Positions 1-5,706 of a stretch of 5,900 nucleotides of DNA are shown one piece after another. Origin of the DNA: Parcubacteria group bacterium (GTDB lineage Bacteria; Patescibacteriota; Minisyncoccia; Phycocordibacterales; UBA12088); contig JAKFXP010000131.1 of NCBI GenBank assembly GCA_021731325.1, forward strand, positions 1-5,900, read 5' to 3'. The notes under the pieces were generated by a model, which saw only the letters and a program-made list of their open reading frames with translations, was not told the origin of the DNA and ran no database searches. Each line of letters begins with the position of its first letter. The first letter of the stretch is position 1. The position numbers and the translations under genes are program-made.

Positions 1-1
1 C

Positions 2-1207
2 ATGGGCGGGCGGGACATTGATCAAAAAATCGTTCGGTGGATTGCGGATGAATTCAAAAAAGACTCCGGAATTGACGTGACCAAAGATCCGCTGGCGCTT
101 CAGCGACTTGACGAAGCAGCCGAAAAAGCAAAGATGGAACTTTCGACTGTCACCGACTCCGAGATTAATATTCCGTTCATCACCTCAGACGCCGCAGGCC
201 CAAAACACCTCCTCTTGCACCTCAGTCGTTCAAAACTTGAGGAACTGGCAAGCGAATACATTGAGCGTTCGATGACGATCGCCAAGCGTGCCGTCGAAGC
301 ATCGCCATTCAAGTTTGCTGATATTGACGAGATTATCCTCGTTGGCGGTCAGACCCGTATGCCCGCAATCATTGAAGCGGTCAAAAAACTCTTTGGTAAA
401 GAGCCAAACAAGAGCATCAACCCCGACGAAGTGGTGGCAATCGGCGCTGCTATTCAGGCAGGTATTTTGCAGGGGGATGTAAAAGATATTTTGCTCCTCG
501 ATGTGATCCCGCTCTCCTTGGGTATCGAAACTATGGGTGGTGTAGCGACCAAGCTGGTCGAAAAAAACACCACGATACCAACTCAGCGGAGCCAGTCTTT
601 TTCGACTGCCGCGGACAATCAGACCCAGGTGGAGATTCACATTGTACAGGGTGAGCGTGCCATGGCGACTGATAACAAATCACTCGGACGCTTTATCTTG
701 GACGGTATTCCTCCATCACCTCGGGGAATGCCCCAGATTGAGGTCACCTTTGATGTGGATGCAAACGGCATATTGAACGTAAAGGCAAAAGACAAGTCGT
801 CCAATAAAGAACAGTCGATTCGTGTGGAGGCGCGCTCAGGTCTTACCGACGCTGATATCGAACGTATGCAAAACGAGGCCAAAGATCACGAAAAAGACGA
901 CCAGGAAAAGCGCGACATGGTTGAAGCAAAGAATATCTCCGAACAACTGATCTATACCGCTGAAAAATCACTCCGCGATTACGGTGATAAGGTAACGGAG
1001 GAAGTCAAAAAAGAAGTCACCGAAAAGATTGAGGAGGTCAAAAAAGCACAAGAGGGTACTGACCGCACCGCGCTTCGCACCGCAACTGACGATCTCTCAC
1101 GAGCACTTTCAAAGATTGGCGAAGCGATGAGTAAACAAGACGAAACCAAAACGGATGACAAAAAAGAAGGTGACGAACCAAAAGTGCGTGACGCAGAGAC
1201 TGAATAG
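2..1207 (+). CDS. dnaK: Chaperone protein DnaK (Hsp70), 5'-truncated by the window edge
   Basis: ATP-dependent Hsp70 chaperone of the cytoplasm; with DnaJ and GrpE it binds and releases unfolded polypeptides. The visible 401 residues start inside the nucleotide-binding domain at the segment matching E. coli GGEDFD (here GGRDID), so roughly the first 225 residues lie outside the window; the first ATG is internal, not the true start. Visible landmarks, counted from position 2: the adenosine-binding segment ILVGGQTRMP (about 112-121), NPDEVVAIGAA (140-150), the interdomain linker DILLLDVIPLSLG (162-174), NTTIPT (189-194) and DNKSLG (224-229) in the beta substrate-binding domain, then a charged helical lid (about 281-378). 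The tail is Lys/Asp/Glu-rich and ends VRDAETE, a variant of the acidic end seen in bacterial DnaK. dnaJ follows after 52 bp, the usual chaperone gene order. Identification is very secure; only the 5' end is missing. Confidence 0.97.
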   Translation: MGGRDIDQKIVRWIADEFKKDSGIDVTKDPLALQRLDEAAEKAKMELSTVTDSEINIPFITSDAAGPKHLLLHLSRSKLEELASEYIERSMTIAKRAVEASPFKFADIDEIILVGGQTRMPAIIEAVKKLFGKEPNKSINPDEVVAIGAAIQAGILQGDVKDILLLDVIPLSLGIETMGGVATKLVEKNTTIPTQRSQSFSTAADNQTQVEIHIVQGERAMATDNKSLGRFILDGIPPSPRGMPQIEVTFDVDANGILNVKAKDKSSNKEQSIRVEARSGLTDADIERMQNEAKDHEKDDQEKRDMVEAKNISEQLIYTAEKSLRDYGDKVTEEVKKEVTEKIEEVKKAQEGTDRTALRTATDDLSRALSKIGEAMSKQDETKTDDKKEGDEPKVRDAETE

Positions 1208-1214
1208 TACTTCG

Positions 1215-1231
1215 CGCCGACACCTCCGGCG
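1215..1231 (+). other. Small GC-rich hairpin in the dnaK-dnaJ spacer
   Basis: The 52-bp spacer contains the perfect inverted repeat CGCCG (1215-1219) and CGGCG (1227-1231) around a 7-nt loop ACACCTC. No T-run follows, so it does not look like an intrinsic terminator and dnaJ is probably cotranscribed with dnaK. It could be an mRNA processing or stabilising structure or be fortuitous. I see no CIRCE-type repeat or Shine-Dalgarno sequence in the rest of the spacer. Confidence 0.3.
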
Positions 1232-1259
1232 TATTACTCACTAACCGCTTGCTCGCATC

Positions 1260-2333
1260 ATGAGTACCAAAGACTACTACAACATACTCGGCATACCAAA
1301 AGGTTCCTCACCGGACGAGATCAAAAAAGCCTTTCGAAAGCTGGCACATCAGTACCACCCTGATAAACAGGGGGGTGATGAGCAAAAGTTCAAAGAAATT
1401 GGCGAGGCGTATGGCGTGCTCGGTGATGACAAAAAACGCGCTGAATACGACACGTACGGACGCACCTTTAACGGTGGCCAAGGCGCAGGTCCTGCCGGTG
1501 GCTTTGATTTTGGTGGGTTTGACTTTGGTGGCTTTGGTCAACAGGGAGGTGTCGAGTTTGATCTTGGCGATGTATTTGGAAGCTTTTTTGGTGGTGGTCG
1601 TCAGCGTCAACGACGCGGTCGAGATATCTCCATTGATATCGAGTTGTCGTTTAAAGAGTCTATCTTCGGTGTTGAACGTCGAGTCCTGCTTGCAAAAGTA
1701 GGTACCTGTACCACCTGTAGCGGTAGCGGCGCCAAAAAGGGAAGTGAGCTCATTACCTGTACTACCTGTAACGGAGCGGGCAAACTACACGAAACGCGAC
1801 AGACCGTATTAGGGTCATTTGCAACCTCGCATGCCTGCACGACGTGTAATGGTAGTGGTAAGATTCCAAAAGAGAAATGTGCCACCTGTGGGGGGCATGG
1901 GGTCATGCGCAAAGAAGAGGAGATTCCGGTTGCAGTACCTGCGGGGATTGAGCATGGGGAAATGATACGACTCACTGGTGGTGGAGAAGCAATACAAGGC
2001 GGCGCGTCGGGTGATTTGTACGTAAAGATTCATGTCAAAGAAGACAAGCGGTATGCTCGAGAGGGGACTGACCTGGTACGCGCGCTTGATGTTAAACTCA
2101 CCGATGCACTGCTGGGTGCTACGTATAAGATAGATACGCTTGATGGCGAAGTATCGGTCAAGATTCCCCAAGGAGTGACCTATGGTGAGCGCCTGCGACT
2201 CAAAGGTAAGGGTATACCAAGTAGAGGAGGAAATCGTGGTGACCTCTATTTTGAGATCAATATACAGATACCCGGCAAACTATCCAAAGCTGCGCAAAAG
2301 GCAGTAGAAGTTTTGAAGAACGAGGGTGTATAA
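1260..2333 (+). CDS. dnaJ: Chaperone protein DnaJ (Hsp40), type I
   Basis: Co-chaperone that stimulates the DnaK ATPase and delivers unfolded substrates. The 357-residue protein is slightly shorter than E. coli DnaJ (376) but has all type I parts in order. The J domain is at residues 4-67 with the essential HPD triad at 33-35. A Gly/Phe-rich region follows (about 71-113) with a GGFDF-type repeat. The zinc-binding domain has four CxxCxGxG motifs, with cysteine pairs at 150/153, 167/170, 193/196 and 207/210. The C-terminal beta domains end with a G-DLY-E element (about 327-331). The ATG at 1260 is chosen because J domains normally begin within a few residues of KDYY; no Shine-Dalgarno sequence precedes it. 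It lies 52 bp after dnaK, and the next gene starts 8 bp after its TAA, suggesting one transcription unit. Nothing essential is missing. Confidence 0.98.
   Translation: MSTKDYYNILGIPKGSSPDEIKKAFRKLAHQYHPDKQGGDEQKFKEIGEAYGVLGDDKKRAEYDTYGRTFNGGQGAGPAGGFDFGGFDFGGFGQQGGVEFDLGDVFGSFFGGGRQRQRRGRDISIDIELSFKESIFGVERRVLLAKVGTCTTCSGSGAKKGSELITCTTCNGAGKLHETRQTVLGSFATSHACTTCNGSGKIPKEKCATCGGHGVMRKEEEIPVAVPAGIEHGEMIRLTGGGEAIQGGASGDLYVKIHVKEDKRYAREGTDLVRALDVKLTDALLGATYKIDTLDGEVSVKIPQGVTYGERLRLKGKGIPSRGGNRGDLYFEINIQIPGKLSKAAQKAVEVLKNEGV
1497..1538 (+). repeat. 15-bp tandem repeat (about 2.8 copies) inside the dnaJ G/F region
   Basis: The unit GGTGGCTTTGATTTT (1497-1511) recurs as GGTGGGTTTGACTTT (1512-1526) and partly as GGTGGCTTTGGT (1527-1538), encoding GGFDF-GGFDF-GGFG. 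The third-position differences show the copies have diverged. Such repeats are common in DnaJ G/F linkers and allow length changes by slippage without breaking the frame. Confidence 0.75.
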
Positions 2334-2341
2334 TACACCCT
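2323..2341 (+). promoter_or_regulatory. Perfect 9-bp inverted repeat with TATAAT at the dnaJ / membrane-protein junction
   Basis: AGGGTGTAT (2323-2331) and ATACACCCT (2333-2341) are perfect inverted copies around one central A. As RNA this would fold as an 8-bp stem with the dnaJ stop codon TAA (2331-2333) as its loop. The repeat ends immediately before the ATG at 2342. Its centre contains TATAAT (2329-2334), an exact -10 consensus, placed so that transcription would begin at about 2341, giving an essentially leaderless mRNA. No good -35 hexamer lies 16-18 bp upstream (best about 3/6). It could be a promoter, an operator-like dyad, a weak stop-codon hairpin, or a combination; the sequence alone does not decide. 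Confidence 0.45.
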
Positions 2342-2842
2342 ATGTTCGATGATATTACGACAACCGCAATAGACACGGTAGGGAGTACCTCAACTGATGT
2401 ACTGGGTCTCGTGCTGCTCTGTGTTGCACTCATGGTATGGGGTCGCGTAAAGGGTCGCTCAGTTCTTTTGGCGACCTTGTTTGCGCTGTATCCTGCAATG
2501 CTTATTACCAAGTATGTGCCCTACGAATACGTACCGAGTATGGCGGGCGCATCAGGTCGACTCACGGTATTCGGGGTCACCCTTCTCGTTGCGTTTCTTA
2601 CGTTGCGTCGATACTTGACTCACACTTTTTTCTTTGGCGGTCTGTATCGTTGGATTGAGCTCCTTATGCTCTCGGGTGCTGTCGCAGGGGTAACGGGAGT
2701 TGCGCTCTATCACCATGTTGATATCGGAACGCTCTACACATTCTCGGGACTGTTCGACCAGCTCTTCTTGTCACCTGAAGCACATATCGGCTGGCTTGCC
2801 GCCGGTCTCCTTATCCCACCGATTTTGGTGCGTGCCTCGTAA
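2342..2842 (+). CDS. Small polytopic membrane protein of unknown function
   Basis: I do not recognise this family. The 166-residue product is strongly hydrophobic, with about five likely membrane segments near residues 18-34, 40-57, 72-89, 104-122 and 148-163. The short polar N-terminus (MFDDITTT...) shows no cleavable signal peptide. The loops have some basic residues (R35-K37-R39; R89-R90) consistent with topology signals; H124-H125 and D127 lie just after the fourth segment. I see no catalytic or metal-binding signature. It starts 8 bp after dnaJ and ends 45 bp before gltX, so it may be cotranscribed with dnaK-dnaJ or use the TATAAT element at its start. The ORF is real by its hydrophobic periodicity, tight packing and full occupation of the gap; a role in chaperone or envelope biology would be a guess. 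Confidence 0.8.
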   Translation: MFDDITTTAIDTVGSTSTDVLGLVLLCVALMVWGRVKGRSVLLATLFALYPAMLITKYVPYEYVPSMAGASGRLTVFGVTLLVAFLTLRRYLTHTFFFGGLYRWIELLMLSGAVAGVTGVALYHHVDIGTLYTFSGLFDQLFLSPEAHIGWLAAGLLIPPILVRAS

Positions 2843-2849
2843 GGTCTCG

Positions 2850-2878
2850 TTTACAATACTCCCCAAATAGACTATTCT
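2850..2878 (+). promoter_or_regulatory. Predicted sigma70-type promoter for gltX
   Basis: TTTACA at 2850-2855 (5/6 match to the -35 consensus) and TATTCT at 2873-2878 (4/6 match to the -10) are separated by exactly 17 bp. The expected transcription start is about 2885, only about 3 nt before the gltX ATG at 2888, so the mRNA would be leaderless or nearly so. This fits the absence of a Shine-Dalgarno sequence. The promoter fills the 45-bp gap after the membrane-protein gene, where I see no terminator hairpin, so read-through from upstream is also possible. Confidence 0.55.
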
Positions 2879-2887
2879 TGCACGTAT

Positions 2888-4564
2888 ATGGCCGATACCA
2901 CTCTCCTTGCAGAAGCGCTTTTTCCGCACGTGACACGTTTAGGTGCCGACCTTGAGATACAGTACCCACCACGCAACCTACCTACCGGTGCGGCGATTAC
3001 CCGTTTTGCCCCGAGTCCTACGGGTTTTATGCATATCGGAGGGCTGTTTGCGGCGCTCATTTCTGAGCGACTTGCACACCAGAGCGAGGGGGTCTTTTTT
3101 GTACGTATCGAAGATACTGATAAGAAACGAGAAGTAGAAGGTGCCACCGATATCATACGCACTACATTTGCAGAGTACGGTATTGTTGTTGATGAGGGTC
3201 TTGTACGTACGAGTGAGTCAGTGGGCGCATATGGCCCCTACTTACAGAGTGAGCGCCTTGATCTCTATGCAATTTGTGCAAAACATCTTGTGGCAATAGG
3301 ACGTGCATACCCGTGCTTTTGTACGAGTGAGGAACTTGCAGCAAACACCGCGACACAAGAGGCACAAAAAATACGACCTGGGTATCGTGGACAGTGGGCA
3401 CGATGCCGTACACACACAGTTGACGAAGCGCTTGCACGTGTACGAGCAGGTGCCCCCTACGTGATTCGCTTGCGTTCGGAAGGTACCTTTGACTATCACA
3501 AAGTTACCGTTGATGACTGTATAAAAGGCAGCCTCTCACTTCCTGAAAATGATCTTGATACCGTCCTCCTCAAGTCAGACGGGTATCCGACCTACCACTT
3601 TGCACACATCGTTGATGACCACCTCATGTACACGACGCACGTTATACGAGGTGATGAATGGCTTTCTTCGACACCACTCCATCTTGAACTCTGGAGTGCG
3701 TTTGGGTGGACTGCACCTCGTTATGGACATATTGCACCTATTCAAAAAGTAGATGGGGGCGGGAAGCGTAAATTGAGTAAGCGAAAAGACCCAGAAGCAA
3801 ACATGGCGTACTACGCTGAAAAGGGATACCCCGTACCTGCCGTTATTGAGTACCTCCTTAACCTCGCAAACTCAAACTTTGAAGATTGGCGCAAAGAACA
3901 CCCTGCCACCGACTACCGAAAGTTTCCGTTCTCACTCAAAAAGCTCAACGTGAGTGGAGCGCTGTTTGATGAAGTAAAGCTCATGAGTATCAGTAAAGAG
4001 TTGATTGCTGCGCTGCCGGTTGAAGAAATGTATACGCAGATGACTACGTGGCTTACCGTGCACGATTCCGCACTCTTTGATGTGGTGACAAACGATGCCG
4101 CGTACACCAAATCAATACTCGGTATCGAAAAAGAGGGTGCAAAACGCAAAGACATTCGCGCATGGTCAGATGCGCGGGAAGAACTCATATACTTTTTTGA
4201 TACGGGTTTTGCGGTGGATACCACCCTCCTTACGAGTGACACCCCCAAAGAAATAGTGGTCGAAGTGTTTGATCGTTTTCTTGAAACGTATGATCCGTCT
4301 GACGATGCAACGGTTTGGTTTGGTAAGGTCCAGGCTATTGCCGCTGCACTCGGGTACGCCGAAAATCTCAAAGCGTTTAAACAAAACCCAACGGCATACA
4401 AGGGACACGTGGGTACTATTGCCCAAATACTCCGTATTGCGGTCACCGGCAAAACAAAGACACCGGATTTACACACAGTCATGACGGTGTTGGGTGCAGA
4501 ACGGGTAGGGACACGCATACGGGCGTTACGGGATATACTAAAGAAGACGCGGCAAATGCTTTAA
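2888..4564 (+). CDS. gltX: Glutamyl-tRNA synthetase (class I aminoacyl-tRNA synthetase), long form
   Basis: Charges tRNA with glutamate in the cytoplasm; an essential translation enzyme (EC 6.1.1.17). The HIGH-type motif lies in FAPSPTGFMHIGG (residues 40-52, HIGG 49-52), followed by RIEDTD (73-78). A Cys/His cluster, C143-x-C145 with C173 and H176, resembles the GluRS zinc site. VDDHLMYTTHVIRGDEW (242-258) is a conserved GluRS segment, and KRKLSKRKD (293-301) holds the KMSKS-type loop. The 558 residues exceed the common length of about 470-500: there is an extension of roughly 35 residues before the catalytic fold, which together with the sequence style resembles the long Clostridia-type GluRS. 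The ATG at 2888 fits the promoter just upstream. The 3' end was altered by the IS: the last codon (CTT) and stop (TAA, 4562-4564) belong to its left terminal repeat. The ancestral end was probably M557-T-Q-T-S-A (562 residues). Whether it also charges tRNA-Gln cannot be told here. Confidence 0.96.
   Translation: MADTTLLAEALFPHVTRLGADLEIQYPPRNLPTGAAITRFAPSPTGFMHIGGLFAALISERLAHQSEGVFFVRIEDTDKKREVEGATDIIRTTFAEYGIVVDEGLVRTSESVGAYGPYLQSERLDLYAICAKHLVAIGRAYPCFCTSEELAANTATQEAQKIRPGYRGQWARCRTHTVDEALARVRAGAPYVIRLRSEGTFDYHKVTVDDCIKGSLSLPENDLDTVLLKSDGYPTYHFAHIVDDHLMYTTHVIRGDEWLSSTPLHLELWSAFGWTAPRYGHIAPIQKVDGGGKRKLSKRKDPEANMAYYAEKGYPVPAVIEYLLNLANSNFEDWRKEHPATDYRKFPFSLKKLNVSGALFDEVKLMSISKELIAALPVEEMYTQMTTWLTVHDSALFDVVTNDAAYTKSILGIEKEGAKRKDIRAWSDAREELIYFFDTGFAVDTTLLTSDTPKEIVVEVFDRFLETYDPSDDATVWFGKVQAIAAALGYAENLKAFKQNPTAYKGHVGTIAQILRIAVTGKTKTPDLHTVMTVLGAERVGTRIRALRDILKKTRQML
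4556..4558 (+). repeat. Left copy of the 3-bp target-site duplication (ATG)
   Basis: ATG immediately outside the left terminal repeat matches ATG at 5681-5683 outside the right one. Short duplications of 2-3 bp are typical of the IS30 family. Collapsing the two copies and removing the element restores a continuous gltX reading frame, which supports the assignment despite the short length. Confidence 0.7.
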
Positions 4565-4584
4565 TTCAACCTCCAACTGCAACA
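4559..4584 (+). repeat. Left terminal inverted repeat of the IS
   Basis: Against the reverse complement of 5655-5680, the outer 11 bp (CTTTAATTCAA) are identical, the next 5 bp match at only one position, and the inner 10 bp (AACTGCAACA) are identical, giving 22/26. The two conserved blocks suggest two contact regions for the transposase. The TAA inside the outer block (4562-4564) is now the gltX stop codon. Confidence 0.9.
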
Positions 4585-4593
4585 GCAATCCTC

Positions 4594-4613
4594 TTCTGAC
4601 CTAATCGTCAGAA
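4594..4613 (+). other. Hairpin in the IS left end, upstream of the transposase promoter
   Basis: TTCTGAC (4594-4600) and GTCAGAA (4607-4613) form a perfect 7-bp stem around a 6-nt loop. It lies between the left terminal repeat and the transposase promoter, so only transcripts entering from gltX would contain it. No T-run follows, so it is not a classical terminator. Several IS elements fold read-through RNA to keep impinging transcription from raising transposase levels; that role here is an inference. Confidence 0.4.
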
Positions 4614-4629
4614 ACGAACATACCCGCCC

Positions 4630-4638
4630 TGGTATACT
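4630..4638 (+). promoter_or_regulatory. Predicted extended -10 promoter of the transposase gene
   Basis: TGG-TATACT at 4630-4638 matches the extended -10 pattern TGn-TATAAT with one mismatch in the hexamer. I find no good -35 hexamer at the normal spacing, which extended -10 promoters can do without. The start would be near 4645, giving a leader of about 29 nt before the ATG at 4674; that leader has only a weak CGGA very close to the start codon. Confidence 0.45.
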
Positions 4639-4673
4639 GGTGGTGCTTATTCACCCAGTTAACCAAGACGGAT

Positions 4674-5678
4674 ATGTGTACACAGCATAAAGAGAATGCG
4701 CACCTGACGCAAGCCGACCGCTTTCGTATCGAAACATTATGGGGCGAACATCACGTCGTTCGTGAAGTAGCACGGTGTGCGGGTATCGACGCATCAGTCG
4801 TATCGAGAGAACTGAGACGGAACGCACAAAAGGACGGTACGTACTGTGCCGTGAAAGCAGACGAACAGTCGGTCGGACGACGCACTGATTCACGGTATGG
4901 CACCCGCAAGATTGAGAACAATCCTGCACTTGCGACACTCATTGAAACCACCCTACGTGGCGACGACAACGCACGGGGAGATTGGTCGCCCGAAGTGATT
5001 GCAAACACCACCACAAAAGGGACGGTCTCCCACACCACCATCTACTTATGGATCAAGCAAAGTAGACGAGACCTGCGTCACCTGTTACCCCAGCAAGGAC
5101 GCAGACGTATGCGGTACGGCTCAACCAAGGCGTTTGTGGCGAAATGCAGGGCGAACATGCCATCCATAGAATTGCGTCCTGCTGAGGTTGAAGCTCGGGA
5201 AGAGCTCGGACACTTCGAAGGTGATACAGTGATATTAAAAGAGGGTCGCATCCATACGCTCGCGGAACGCAAGAGTCGGTTTCTTGTCGCTGACTTTATC
5301 AGTGTGTTGGGTATGGGTCTTGCTATGCAGGTATCTGCAAGCGCAGTACGTATTCTGTCACCTTTCCCATCCTCATATCGTCGCACGATTACGTATGACC
5401 GCGGGAGTGAGTTTGCGTGGTGGGACGAAACAGAGAAGGCTCTGACCGGCACCAAGATCTATTTTGCACACCCTCATCACCCGTGGGAACGAGGCACGAA
5501 TGAAAGGACGAACGGACTTATCCGTCGCTACTTCCCAAAGGGGCAAAAGTTTGCTTCACTTACGAGTGATGACATCGCGCGTGTCGTGTGGAGATTGAAC
5601 CATCGGCCGCGCAGAATCCTCCACTGGCGTACGCCGTGCGAAGTGTTCGGGAGGTGTTGCAGTTCAGGCTTGAATTAA
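4674..5678 (+). CDS. IS30-family transposase
   Basis: DDE transposase that cuts and joins the ends of the surrounding element. The 334-residue length is usual for IS30. An N-terminal helix-turn-helix of the family type spans about residues 11-50 and ends SRELRRN. The WSPEVIAN segment (104-111) and VSHTTIYLWI (118-127) are characteristic middle-region motifs. The catalytic core follows: D184 in GHFEGDTV, D242 in TYDRGSEF, and E277 in PWERGTNERTNG, then NHRPRR (309-314) and TPCEVF (320-325) at the end. All three catalytic acids are present and there is no frameshift. The last codons and the TAA stop lie inside the right terminal repeat. The ATG at 4674 is the start that keeps the whole N-terminal domain and sits just behind the predicted promoter. 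Family assignment is very secure; a specific IS name is not possible from this view. Confidence 0.96.
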   Translation: MCTQHKENAHLTQADRFRIETLWGEHHVVREVARCAGIDASVVSRELRRNAQKDGTYCAVKADEQSVGRRTDSRYGTRKIENNPALATLIETTLRGDDNARGDWSPEVIANTTTKGTVSHTTIYLWIKQSRRDLRHLLPQQGRRRMRYGSTKAFVAKCRANMPSIELRPAEVEAREELGHFEGDTVILKEGRIHTLAERKSRFLVADFISVLGMGLAMQVSASAVRILSPFPSSYRRTITYDRGSEFAWWDETEKALTGTKIYFAHPHHPWERGTNERTNGLIRRYFPKGQKFASLTSDDIARVVWRLNHRPRRILHWRTPCEVFGRCCSSGLN

Positions 5679-5680
5679 AG
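5655..5680 (-). repeat. Right terminal inverted repeat of the IS
   Basis: The reverse-complement partner of 4559-4584 (22/26 identical), with the same two conserved blocks. It encodes the last transposase residues and its TAA stop (5676-5678), the mirror image of the TAA that the left repeat gives to gltX. Confidence 0.9.
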
Positions 5681-5683
5681 ATG
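5681..5683 (+). repeat. Right copy of the 3-bp target-site duplication (ATG)
   Basis: Matches 4556-4558. Reading on from this ATG in the old gltX frame gives codons for T-Q-T-S-A and then TAA at 5699-5701, the probable original gltX end, now a displaced remnant. Confidence 0.7.
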
Positions 5684-5701
5684 ACACAAACGTCAGCATA
5701 A
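5684..5701 (+). pseudogene. Displaced original 3' end of gltX
   Basis: ACA-CAA-ACG-TCA-GCA-TAA follows the right ATG duplicate. Joined to gltX codon 557 by removing the IS, it would finish the synthetase as T-Q-T-S-A-stop. It is now untranslated remnant sequence beyond the element. This is inferred from the reconstruction; an uninterrupted relative would confirm it. Confidence 0.6.
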
Positions 5702-5706
5702 AAGAT

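Larger units (their letters stand above)
4559..5680 (+). mobile_element. Complete IS30-family insertion sequence, 1122 bp
   Basis: One full-length IS30-type transposase gene is enclosed by 26-bp imperfect terminal inverted repeats (22/26 identical) and flanked by the direct repeat ATG. The size is normal for the family. The element sits at the very 3' end of gltX in the same orientation. Its transposase is uninterrupted with an intact DDE triad, so the copy looks potentially active and not ancient. Its base composition is not visibly different from its neighbours. I do not recognise a named element. Confidence 0.92.

Noticed and set aside
1232..1237. TATTAC as a possible -10 for a dnaJ-specific promoter.
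   Set aside because: Weak hexamer with no -35 partner at 17 bp; cotranscription with dnaK is simpler.
1607..1975. Long opposite-strand ORFs over dnaJ, and similar ones over gltX (3913-4518) and the transposase (5078-5455).
   Set aside because: They are antisense to strongly conserved genes and their translations are low-complexity shadows without recognisable features.
5649..5656. GGGAGGTG, a strong Shine-Dalgarno-like string near the transposase 3' end.
   Set aside because: It lies in coding sequence for the transposase C-terminus, and no plausible reading frame starts at suitable spacing downstream.
5670..5701. Possible outward promoter from the IS right end, using TTGAAT (5670-5675) as a -35.
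   Set aside because: No acceptable -10 hexamer at 16-18 bp; the nearest A/T-rich stretch is about 20 bp away and poor.
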